Source: Pseudomonadota bacterium
GTDB taxonomy: Bacteria > Myxococcota_A > UBA9042
Assembly (NCBI GenBank): GCA_005792545.1
Contig: SXRM01000293.1
Coordinates: 1 to 40,205 of the forward strand
Length of the DNA: 40,205 bases
Direction: 5' to 3'
The notes under the pieces were generated by a model. The model was not told the DNA's origin. It saw nothing but the letters and a program-made list of their open reading frames with translations, and made no database searches. Within the stretch, counting starts at the first letter, position 1. Each line of letters opens with the position of its first letter. A program made the position numbers and the translations under genes. Positions 15,630-23,516 of this stretch are shown here, one piece after another.

Positions 15630-16061
15630 ATGCACGCCATCCAGTTCCTGCTCAAAATCGACTTCGTGCTGTCACTGGCCGCGCTGTGGTACTTCGCCGT
15701 GCCCGCAGCCACGACTGCGCAATACGACCGCTGCACCACCGACGCCGCTTCGCTCGCCTGCCAATTCGCGCTGGTCAATGTCCAGCTGTTCTACGGCAAA
15801 AGCCTGGCACACAGCGCGTGCATTCTCGCCGGCGCATTGACCAAAGAGGCCCGCACGGTGGCGCTGGTAGCCGGCGGCGTGTGCCTGTGGTGCTTCACCA
15901 TGCCGACGCTACTGTGGCGCTACGGGTTTGCCGACAAGACGGCTGTGGCAATCGTGCTGCTGCTGATTTTCGGCTGTGCGTACGCAGTCTTGCTCGGGCG
16001 CTGGTGGTGGATGTCGCGGCGAGCGCCGGGCGCTGCCAGTCCGGCAGCGACGTTGGCATAG
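15630..16061 (+). CDS. Small integral membrane protein, function unknown
   Basis: The product has 143 residues from the ATG at 15630, with GAGG 6 nt upstream. Longer upstream frames are rejected because they are Pro/Arg-rich and lack an RBS. Four hydrophobic helices can be seen (about 6-27, 60-72, 76-97 and 106-123), with a short Cys-containing loop (QYDRCTTDAASLACQF) between the first two. The C-terminus is basic (RWWWMSRR). The topology resembles small DUF-type inner-membrane proteins; I do not recognise the family. It ends 30 bp from the convergent stop of the giant lipoprotein gene. Confidence 0.7.
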   Translation: MHAIQFLLKIDFVLSLAALWYFAVPAATTAQYDRCTTDAASLACQFALVNVQLFYGKSLAHSACILAGALTKEARTVALVAGGVCLWCFTMPTLLWRYGFADKTAVAIVLLLIFGCAYAVLLGRWWWMSRRAPGAASPAATLA

Positions 16062-16091
16062 TTCGTCGCAGCCGAGCGCAACGCCCCCCGC

Positions 16092-19000
16092 CTACTTGCC
16101 ATCACAGTTGTCATCCACCAGATTCTGGTACGTCAGCCCCATCAAGTACCCGGTCTCCTGCGTGCAACTGCCCGTCAGCCCGGCCAGCAGCACGCGCTTG
16201 CCGACCAGCGCCACCGCCGCCGTGCCGCCGTACTGGCCCTGGTAGGCGTTGAGGTTGAGCTGCGTCGGGCTCCACGCTCCAAACGCCGTGGTCAAGTACA
16301 GGTTCTGCGACGGCACTAGCGCGTGTGCCGCTCCATTGTCGTCCACGGTCAGGCCGAGGCCCGTCGCAGACGGGTATTGACTGCCCATGCCGACCTGGCC
16401 CACCTGCACCGGCTCTGACCACGTCCCGGCTTTCCACACCATGTACATCAGCTTCTCCGGCGCCGGCGACACCGCCGGCTTGCGGTACAACACATGCCGC
16501 ACGTCCTGCGCGTCGATGGCCAGCGCCACGTCGGCCGCGGCCTCGGCCACCAGCGTCGAGATGACCCAGTTGTTGGTGCCGGAGCGGGTGGCCATGCGCA
16601 CGTTCTTGCCGCCATAGATGGCCACCAGCATGCCGTTTGGCGCAATCGACAACTCCTGGGTGCCGCCGGTGCCAAACGACGGGTCAGGGATCTCCGTCGG
16701 CGAGGCCACGCCCGCCTTGACCCGTGCGTAGCGCATCACCTGATTGCCGGCGTCGTACCAGGTCAAGTGGGCAGTGCCGTCGCCGGCCATCGCGATGGAG
16801 CACGGCGTCAGCGCCTGGGTGCTCGGATCGACGGTGACGATGGGGTTGGCGGTGCTCCAGGTGCCACTGGCGTAGCCCATGCCTTTGGGAGAATAGCCGG
16901 TGGTCTGGGTAATGGTCCCGCACGCGTGCCAGCCACCGCCCTGGGTTACAGCCATCGAGCCTGCGCGCACCGCGTTGGCCACTTGAAACAACCGCCACTC
17001 ATAGGCATTGCCCAGCCAGCGCGCCACGGTCTGGGCGCCGTAGACCAGCCCCACGCCGACCGGGTCGGCGTTGCCGATCTTGGCCCGCGGCCCGGCCCAG
17101 CCGACCATGCCACCCTGGCACCACTCGCTGGTGGCGCCGCGGTCGGCGTACTCGAGCGTAAACGTGCTGCCCTTGCGGGTGCCGAGCTTGACCCGCTCGT
17201 AGTAGCTGCCGTTGTTCTGGCTGTTGAAGGCGACGTAGACCTCGGTGCCCCAGGTCGCTACGGCGGTGGACGTCGACTTTTGCACTGGCTCCAGTTGCGA
17301 AGTCACCCAGGTCCCCTGCTTGCCGATAGCAAACCGCGCCTGGCCGCTGTCGACGTTGACGTAGCTGATGTGCACATTGCCTGCGGCGCTCGTCGCCAGG
17401 CTGGTGTACTGGCCGACCGTGCCGGTCTGCTCGACGATTTCGGTCTTCCAGGCGCCACTGAGGTTGGTGGTGTAGAGCAGGTCGCTGCCAATCAGCTCAT
17501 AGTGGCTGATGTGGACCTTGCCGGCGTTGTCCAGGCCCAGGGACGCGTAAAAACCGGCGGCGCTGACGGTTCCGTCGATGATCTTGGCGCTGAACACGCC
17601 GGGACTGCTCTCGTCGGTCGCATAGCGCAGATCCTGGTTGGTGTAGTCCAGGTAGGCCAGGTGCACCGCGCCTGAGGCATAGACGCCGAGCGACACGAAC
17701 TGGCCGACGTCGTTTTGGCTGTCGACAACGACCGGCGTCCACTTGCCGCCGTCGTTGTTGGCGTAGCGCAAGTCGCCACTACTGTTGTCGTAGTAGGCGA
17801 TGTGCACCAGGCCCCCCGGCCCGCCGCTCAGCGCCACAAAGTCGCCGATGCCGGCCTTGGTCTCGACGACTTCGCTGAACCAGCCCTGGTTGGTGCGCCA
17901 GGCGTGGCGCACGGCCTTGTTCTTGAGGTCCTGGTAGGCCAGGTGCGGCACACCCTGGCTGTCGATGGCCAGCGCATGGGCGCCGACGTCGGTCTTCTCG
18001 TCGACCACTGCGCGCACCCAGTTGGGGTTGCCAGCCTCGCGCGACCACACGTACAGCAGGTTCAAGCTGACGCCAAGGGCATTGCTCTGCGCTTTGTTGG
18101 CCAGCCACTGGGTGCCATCGATAGCGACCTTAAGGTTGGGGCCGGTCGTCGGTTGGTAGTTGTACTGCGGCACGCTCATCTGGACCTTGTGGTCGATGTC
18201 CACTTCGAGCTTTTCGACCGCGCCGGGGTTGATGGCGTTCTTGGTGTCTTCGCAGTCGCCGCCGCCCTTGGTGCAGGTCTTGGGGTTGGCAGGGCCTTTG
18301 CCCAGTTGCATCTTGCTGTCGCACCAGTCGTCGTTGTCGTCGTCGCAGCCGTCGTCAACGCCAGACTTGCAGTCGTTGTCAAAGTCGTCGCACACCTCTG
18401 GCTGACCGGGAAAGCAGGTGGCGCAGTTGTCGTCGCAGTCGTCGCCGCCGCAGCTGGTCGGCAAATGCCCATCGTTGTCGGCATCTTTCTTGCCTTTGGG
18501 CGTGCACTTGCCCTTGAGGCACGACTCGTCGCTGGTGCAATTGTTGTTGTCATTGCACAGGTCGCCGTCGGGCAGTGCCGTGTAGACGCAGCCTTTCTTG
18601 GGATCGCAGCTGTCGGTGGTGCAGGGCTCACTGTCGTTGCAGACCAGTTTCGGGCCCCCCAGGCAAATACCGTTGCTGCACTTGTCGCTTTGCGTGCACG
18701 AGTCGCCGTCGTTGCAGACCGTGCCGTCGACGAGCTTTTGGTACACGCAGCCTTTGGCTGGGTCGCACAGGTCCTGGGTGCAGCTGTTGCTGTCGTCGCA
18801 GTTGGTGGGCTTGGTCGACTTGCAGGCGCCACCACCGCAGGTATCGGCGTCGGTGCAGGCGTTGCCGTCGTTGCACTGCAACGTGTTGGGCGCAAACGCG
18901 CAGCCGCTTTTGGGTTCGCAGGCGTCGTCGGTGCAGGCGTTGCCGTCGCTGCACGGCAGCTGTCCCGCGCCCAAGCACTGGCCGCCATTGCACTTGTCGC

Positions 19001-21596
19001 CGCTGGTGCATGCGTTGCCGTCATTGCAGCCGATGCCCTGATTGTTGGCGTGGGCGCAGCCGGTCTTGGCGTTACAGTTGTCAATGGTGCAGGGGTTGTT
19101 GTCGTCGCAATCGAGCGCCTTTTGCGGGGTGCACACCGCGGTCTTGCAGACGTCGCCGTCGGTGCAGACGTTGCCGTCGTCGCACGGCAAGGTGTTGTGG
19201 TTGTGCACGCAGCCGGCTTTGGGGTCGCAGCCGTCTGACGTGCACGGGTTGGCGTCGTCGCAGGGCAAGCTCGCACCCGGCTTGCACAGTCCGCCGGCAC
19301 AGGCGTCGCTCACCGTGCACGAGTTTCCGTCACTGCAGCTGACCCCGTCGAGCGGCGACGAGGTGCAGCCCTTGTTGGCATCGCAGACGTCTTGGGTGCA
19401 CGGGTTGTTGTCGTCGCAGGCGGCGGCGCCGTACTTGCCGAGGCAACTACCCTGCTTGCAGGCGTCGCCGCTGGTGCAGCCGTTGCCGTCGTTGCAGCCG
19501 CCGCCGTCGTTGGTGGGGGCGATGGCACACTTGCCGCTTTTGGCGTCGCACTGGCTCTTGACGCACTCGGCGCCGTTGCCAATCGGCGGCGGGCACAGGA
19601 TGACCGTGCCGGGATCGACCTGGCAGGTGTGGGTGATCTTCTCGCAAAACAGCGTGCCATTGCACAGGTTGCCGTCCTCTTTGGCGACGCAGTCGCTGTT
19701 GGCGGTGCACTCGCCGCAACCGAACGCGCCCGCCTGACACTGGCCGCCGGCGCAATAGTCGCCCTTGGTGCAGGCGTCGCCGTCTTCGCACGCGCCGCCC
19801 TTTGCGGCCTTGGTGCACCCCGACTTGGCGTCGCAACTGTCGGCAGTGCAGGCGTTTTTGTCGTCGCAGATCATCGGCTGACCGACACACGCCGCGCCGG
19901 TGGCCGTGATCTCGCAGGCATCGCTGACGGTGCACAGGTCGCCGTCGGTGCAGGCCGCGCCGGCCTTGGGGCCGTGGGTGCAGCCGGTCTTGACGTCGCA
20001 CGCGTCGGCGGTGCACGGGTTCTCGTCGTCGCAGGGCAGCTTGCCGAGGCCAATGCACTTGCCACCGAGACACCCGTCGCCGAGCGTACACGCGTTGCCA
20101 TCGTTGCAGGCCCCGGCGTTGTAGAAGTGCTTGCACGCCGCCACCCCGCCCTGCAGCGCGTCGCAGCCGTCGTCGGTACAGGGGTTGGCATCGTCGCACT
20201 TGCTCTGGGTGGCGATGCACTTGCCGGCCGTGCACGCCGCCGCGATGGTGCACACGGTGCCGTCGCTGCACGTCGCGCCATCGGCCAGCGCCACGCCCGC
20301 GCATTGCAGCTTGCCGCTGCTGCCGGCGCTGCACAGGTCGCCGCCGGTACAGGCGTTGCTGTCGTCGCAGGGGCCGCCCGGGGTGGCCTTGTGCGCGCAG
20401 CCGGCGGCCGAGCACGAGTCAAAGCTGCACGGATCACCGTCGTCGCACGACACGCCAATGCCGCTGCACTTGCCTTCTTTGCACAGGTCTTCGTAGGTGC
20501 AGACGTCGCCGTCGTCGCAAGGCTTGGTGACGGTGGCGAACACGCAGCCACCCATCGACAGGTTGCAGGCGTCTTCGGTGCAGCCGTTGCTGTCGTTGCA
20601 GGCGGCCTCGTCGACCTGGCCGTCGCAGTCGTCGTCTTTGCCGTTGCAGGTCTCTGTTGCGGGCTCGGGGGCGTCGCAGGCGCCTTTGCCTTGGGCGCAG
20701 GTCAAGGTGCCGCTGCAAGTGCCGTTGGCGTTCGATTTGCTGCAGGGGGCATTGCCGAGGCCCTCATCGGTCTGGCCGTCGCAGTTGTCATCTTTGCCGT
20801 TGCACAGCTCGGCCGATGGCACCGCGGCGTCGCACAGCGTCAGGCCATCCTTGCCGCACGTCCGCGCGCCGGTGCAGGTGCCAAATGGCGAGGTCTGCTT
20901 GCAAGAAGTGGCAAGCTGCGCGGCCTGGGCGGTCGGGCTACAGGCGCACTGGCCGATTTGCTGGCGGCACTGGCCGGCCTGCACGCCGTTGTGGGTCTCG
21001 CTGGCGCAGAAGTAGCCACCCGGGCAGTCGGCGTCGGCCTTGCACTCGGTGCCGCAAAATGAGCCGTCTTTGCCGTAGTCGATGCAAAACTGGATGCCGC
21101 CACCGAGCGTGTTCTTGCAGTCGGCGTCGACCTTGCAGGGGTCGCAGAGCTTGGGGTACTTGGCGATGCACACGAACACCGCGTCGCTGCCGGGCACCGG
21201 GCCGCAGGCGTAGCCCTTGGGGCAGCTGTCGGTACAGGTCTTGCTGCACTGCTTGCCGGCGGCGGTCGGCAGGCAGGCGGCGCTGGCGCACTCGCTGTTG
21301 TCACTGCACGGCCAGCCAAAGCTGCCGGGGGCGGGCGGCAGGTCGGCGATGGGCGCATCGACGGCTGCATCTACGGCTATTTCGCCGCCCAAATCTGCCA
21401 GCGGCTGTGCACCATCGGGGGCAACGTCTGCCGGGTCGTCGCCGTCTTTGGCGAACACCGCGCCGACATCGACCGTGCCGCCGCCCGTCGTCTCGGGAAG
21501 GCTGGTGCCGGTGGTGTTGGCGGCGTCTTCGCAGGCCGCGAGGCCGAGCGCCAGGCACAGTGCTGCTGCGCTGGCTCCAAAGCTGTTGTTGACCAT
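16092..21596 (-). CDS. Giant Cys-rich lipoprotein with MopE-type motifs and a propeller-like C-terminus
   Basis: The product has 1834 residues; the start is ATG at 21596 with GGGGAGG 7 nt upstream. The lipobox is LAAC (Cys22), with an acidic linker to about 90. A Cys module follows at 92-250 (CSDNSECASAAC, CKADADCPGGYFC). MopE-like acidic motifs are CNGKDDNCDGQTDEG (about 266) and CNGKDDDCDGQVDE (about 319). About 24 CDDGNPCT-type repeats (330-1030) alternate between two spacings. A further Asp-rich block (DNDGHLPTSCGGDDCDDNC, 1033-1096) follows. Residues about 1130-1823 hold units of roughly 50 residues containing GxVHLAYLD and LRYA, which look like beta-propeller blades. The chain ends VDDNCDGK, half of a MopE motif. 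MopE itself is a copper-binding surface protein; metal binding here is inferred from that resemblance. It is paralogous with the 2572-residue protein across argH. Confidence 0.9.
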   Translation of the reverse strand: MVNNSFGASAAALCLALGLAACEDAANTTGTSLPETTGGGTVDVGAVFAKDGDDPADVAPDGAQPLADLGGEIAVDAAVDAPIADLPPAPGSFGWPCSDNSECASAACLPTAAGKQCSKTCTDSCPKGYACGPVPGSDAVFVCIAKYPKLCDPCKVDADCKNTLGGGIQFCIDYGKDGSFCGTECKADADCPGGYFCASETHNGVQAGQCRQQIGQCACSPTAQAAQLATSCKQTSPFGTCTGARTCGKDGLTLCDAAVPSAELCNGKDDNCDGQTDEGLGNAPCSKSNANGTCSGTLTCAQGKGACDAPEPATETCNGKDDDCDGQVDEAACNDSNGCTEDACNLSMGGCVFATVTKPCDDGDVCTYEDLCKEGKCSGIGVSCDDGDPCSFDSCSAAGCAHKATPGGPCDDSNACTGGDLCSAGSSGKLQCAGVALADGATCSDGTVCTIAAACTAGKCIATQSKCDDANPCTDDGCDALQGGVAACKHFYNAGACNDGNACTLGDGCLGGKCIGLGKLPCDDENPCTADACDVKTGCTHGPKAGAACTDGDLCTVSDACEITATGAACVGQPMICDDKNACTADSCDAKSGCTKAAKGGACEDGDACTKGDYCAGGQCQAGAFGCGECTANSDCVAKEDGNLCNGTLFCEKITHTCQVDPGTVILCPPPIGNGAECVKSQCDAKSGKCAIAPTNDGGGCNDGNGCTSGDACKQGSCLGKYGAAACDDNNPCTQDVCDANKGCTSSPLDGVSCSDGNSCTVSDACAGGLCKPGASLPCDDANPCTSDGCDPKAGCVHNHNTLPCDDGNVCTDGDVCKTAVCTPQKALDCDDNNPCTIDNCNAKTGCAHANNQGIGCNDGNACTSGDKCNGGQCLGAGQLPCSDGNACTDDACEPKSGCAFAPNTLQCNDGNACTDADTCGGGACKSTKPTNCDDSNSCTQDLCDPAKGCVYQKLVDGTVCNDGDSCTQSDKCSNGICLGGPKLVCNDSEPCTTDSCDPKKGCVYTALPDGDLCNDNNNCTSDESCLKGKCTPKGKKDADNDGHLPTSCGGDDCDDNCATCFPGQPEVCDDFDNDCKSGVDDGCDDDNDDWCDSKMQLGKGPANPKTCTKGGGDCEDTKNAINPGAVEKLEVDIDHKVQMSVPQYNYQPTTGPNLKVAIDGTQWLANKAQSNALGVSLNLLYVWSREAGNPNWVRAVVDEKTDVGAHALAIDSQGVPHLAYQDLKNKAVRHAWRTNQGWFSEVVETKAGIGDFVALSGGPGGLVHIAYYDNSSGDLRYANNDGGKWTPVVVDSQNDVGQFVSLGVYASGAVHLAYLDYTNQDLRYATDESSPGVFSAKIIDGTVSAAGFYASLGLDNAGKVHISHYELIGSDLLYTTNLSGAWKTEIVEQTGTVGQYTSLATSAAGNVHISYVNVDSGQARFAIGKQGTWVTSQLEPVQKSTSTAVATWGTEVYVAFNSQNNGSYYERVKLGTRKGSTFTLEYADRGATSEWCQGGMVGWAGPRAKIGNADPVGVGLVYGAQTVARWLGNAYEWRLFQVANAVRAGSMAVTQGGGWHACGTITQTTGYSPKGMGYASGTWSTANPIVTVDPSTQALTPCSIAMAGDGTAHLTWYDAGNQVMRYARVKAGVASPTEIPDPSFGTGGTQELSIAPNGMLVAIYGGKNVRMATRSGTNNWVISTLVAEAAADVALAIDAQDVRHVLYRKPAVSPAPEKLMYMVWKAGTWSEPVQVGQVGMGSQYPSATGLGLTVDDNGAAHALVPSQNLYLTTAFGAWSPTQLNLNAYQGQYGGTAAVALVGKRVLLAGLTGSCTQETGYLMGLTYQNLVDDNCDGK
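18530..20615 (-). repeat. Array of about 24 CDDGNPCT-type repeats
   Basis: Units of about 22-25 codons begin with C[DN]D[GNKA]NxCT. Two spacings alternate along most of the array: C-T-x2-D-x-C (for example CTADAC) and C-T-x3-D-x-C (CTVSDAC). Near-identical 15-20-nt blocks recur across this gene and the two related giant genes. Confidence 0.85.
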
Positions 21597-21619
21597 CAGG
21601 TGCCTCCCCGTGTGCGATT

Positions 21620-21638
21620 GCCTGCCCGGGCGGCAGGC
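21620..21638 (-). terminator. Hairpin between argH and the giant lipoprotein gene
   Basis: GCCTGCC (21620-21626) pairs with GGCAGGC (21632-21638), loop CGGGC. It lies 40 nt after the argH stop and 24 nt before the next start codon. It could terminate argH or sit in the leader of the giant gene. There is no T-tract. Confidence 0.45.
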
Positions 21639-21677
21639 TACGGCATTGCGGGTGGGGCGGCAATGGGGCTTTGAGCG

Positions 21678-23147
21678 CTACGCCGCGTCACCCACCAACA
21701 ACCGCTCCGCCGCACAAGGCACCAACCACGCCTGCGCCAGCGCCTGTACCTTGGCCGCCCGTTTGCCCATCGCGACCGCTTCGCGCGCCACCCGCCCTGG
21801 ATGCGGCGCCCCCGGAATGTCGCGCCGCCGCAGGGCTTTGCGTACGTCGATGGCCGCAGCCACCACACCTGTGTCCACGCCGAGCTTGTCGGCCAGCCGC
21901 ACCGCGCCGAGCTTGCCAAAGGTGGTGTTGGCCGCCACCAACTCGGCGACCAGCGACGCAACTTTTTCGTGTGCGGTGCGAAACGGCATGCCAGCGCGCA
22001 CCAGCTCGTCGGCCAGGTCCGTCGCCAGCAAGAACCCCTTGTCGAGCGCAGCCAAAAGCGCCTTCTTCTGCCACTGAGCGGCCGCCAGCATATCGGCGGT
22101 GACCTGCAGGCAGTCGCCCCAGGTCTGCATAGCGTCGAACAGCGGCTCTTTGTCCTCTTGCATGTCCTTGTTGTAGGCGCGCGGCAGGCCCTTGAGCGCC
22201 ACCAGCAGCGTCACCAGGTCGCCGATGACCCGACCCGACTTGCCGCGCAAGAGTTCCGCCATGTCGGGGTTCTTTTTTTGCGGCATCAGCGAGCTGCCGG
22301 TGGTGAACGCATCCGGTAGCCGCACAAAGCCAAACTCGGCCGAAGCGTACAGGCACAGCTCTTCGCCAATGCGCGACAGGTGCACGGCGCCCAGCGCAGC
22401 CGCGGCCATGGCTTCGACCAGGTGGTCGCGGTCGGCCACGGCATCGAGCGAATTGCGGGTCGGCCCCGCAAACCCAAGCAGCGCCGAGGTCTTGTCGCGG
22501 TCGATCGGCAGCGTCGTGCCCGCCAGTGCCCCAGAGCCAAGCGGCGACACGTTCAGGCGCTGCAGGCAGTCGAGCACCCGGCTAGCGTCGCGCAGTTGCG
22601 CCTCCGCGTGGGCCAGCAGCAGGTGTCCGACCGTGACCGGCTGCGCCCGCTGCAGATGGGTGTAGCCCGGCATCGGCCAGTTGGCATGGTCGCGCGCCGC
22701 TTCGGCCAGCACCGCCGCCAGATGCGCAATGTAGCCGGCAATCTGGCCAAGTGTGCGCCGCAGCCACAGTCGTTCGTCCAGGGCCACCTGGTCGTTGCGC
22801 GAGCGCGCTGTGTGCAACCTGCCGGCCGGGTCACCGATGCGGTCGCGCAGGGCGGCTTCGATGTTCATGTGCACGTCTTCGCGCGCCACCGACCAGACGA
22901 ATCGCCCGGCGGCGATGTCGGCCCAGATGGTGCGCAGCCCGGTGACGATGGCGGCGTAGTCATCCTCGGGCAGGATGCTCTGGTCGCGCAGCATGGTCGC
23001 GTGGGCTAGCGACCCGACGATGTCGTCGTAGGCCAATTTCTGATCGTAGCCCACCGACGCGTTGAGCTTTTGCACCAGCGGATGGGTGTCTTGGGCGTAG
23101 CCGCCGCCCCACAGACGGTCGGGGGCCTTGCCGACGGGGTCGGTCAT
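21678..23147 (-). CDS. argH: Argininosuccinate lyase
   Basis: This enzyme cleaves argininosuccinate to arginine and fumarate in the cytoplasm, the last step of arginine synthesis. The product has 489 residues from the ATG at 23147, preferred over the GTG at 23153 because GGAG lies 5 nt upstream of the ATG. Typical family features are complete: N-terminal LWGGGYAQ, HTARSRNDQVALD, YTHLQRAQP with catalytic His164, and the fumarase/aspartase signature GSSLMPQKKNPD (284-295) carrying the catalytic Ser. C-terminal sequence (AAERLLVGDAA) is slightly longer than in short family members. It is alone; argG is not next to it. Instead it is flanked by the two paralogous giant lipoprotein genes, each separated by a GC-rich hairpin. 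Confidence 0.97.
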   Translation of the reverse strand: MTDPVGKAPDRLWGGGYAQDTHPLVQKLNASVGYDQKLAYDDIVGSLAHATMLRDQSILPEDDYAAIVTGLRTIWADIAAGRFVWSVAREDVHMNIEAALRDRIGDPAGRLHTARSRNDQVALDERLWLRRTLGQIAGYIAHLAAVLAEAARDHANWPMPGYTHLQRAQPVTVGHLLLAHAEAQLRDASRVLDCLQRLNVSPLGSGALAGTTLPIDRDKTSALLGFAGPTRNSLDAVADRDHLVEAMAAAALGAVHLSRIGEELCLYASAEFGFVRLPDAFTTGSSLMPQKKNPDMAELLRGKSGRVIGDLVTLLVALKGLPRAYNKDMQEDKEPLFDAMQTWGDCLQVTADMLAAAQWQKKALLAALDKGFLLATDLADELVRAGMPFRTAHEKVASLVAELVAANTTFGKLGAVRLADKLGVDTGVVAAAIDVRKALRRRDIPGAPHPGRVAREAVAMGKRAAKVQALAQAWLVPCAAERLLVGDAA

Positions 23148-23182
23148 CTTCACTCCACTTGTGCGCGAAGATTGGTCTTTCC

Positions 23183-23212
23183 GGGCGCCGCCGCAACTGC
23201 CGCGGGGCGCCC
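23183..23212 (-). terminator. Long GC-rich hairpin between the cupredoxin giant gene and argH
   Basis: GGGCGCC (23183-23189) pairs with GGCGCCC (23206-23212), and CCGC (23191-23194) with GCGG (23202-23205): 11 bp with one bulged G and a 7-nt loop. It lies 17 nt after the giant gene's stop and 36 nt before the argH start. Confidence 0.5.
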
Positions 23213-23228
23213 AGCCGGGCGCGCGGGC

Positions 23229-23516
23229 CTATTTGACGATGATCTGGCCCTTCATGCCAAACGAGGCGTGCGGCGCGCAGACGTAGTAGTAGGTGCCGGC
23301 CTTGGCAAACGTCACCTTCTTGGTCTGGCCAAAGCCCACCGAGAAGCCGTCGGGCACCGGCACTGCGTCGCCAGCCTCCCAATCGGACTGCGCCACCTCG
23401 ACCACGTTGTGGTTGCCGGGCAAGGCGAACTCGACCGAATCGCCCGCCGCGATCGCCAGCGGCGTCGGCGTGAAGGTAAAGCCACTGGTAGTGACTTTGT
23501 GCACGGTCGGCGGCAC
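23229..23516 (-). other. Type 1 copper (cupredoxin) domain of the giant lipoprotein
   Basis: Residues about 2479-2572. Beta-sandwich sequence with FTFTPTPLAIAAGDSVEFAL, then the ligand His in GNHNVV and the C-terminal loop YYYVCAPHASFGMKGQIIV. All four ligands (His, Cys, His, Met) are present in the right order. Such domains are usually free electron carriers; here it is the tail of a surface lipoprotein. Confidence 0.85.

Noticed and set aside
18530-20615. Regular 60-80-nt periodicity resembling a CRISPR array
   Set aside because: The repeats are coding (CDDGNPCT units), vary at third positions, and no unique spacers or cas genes occur.
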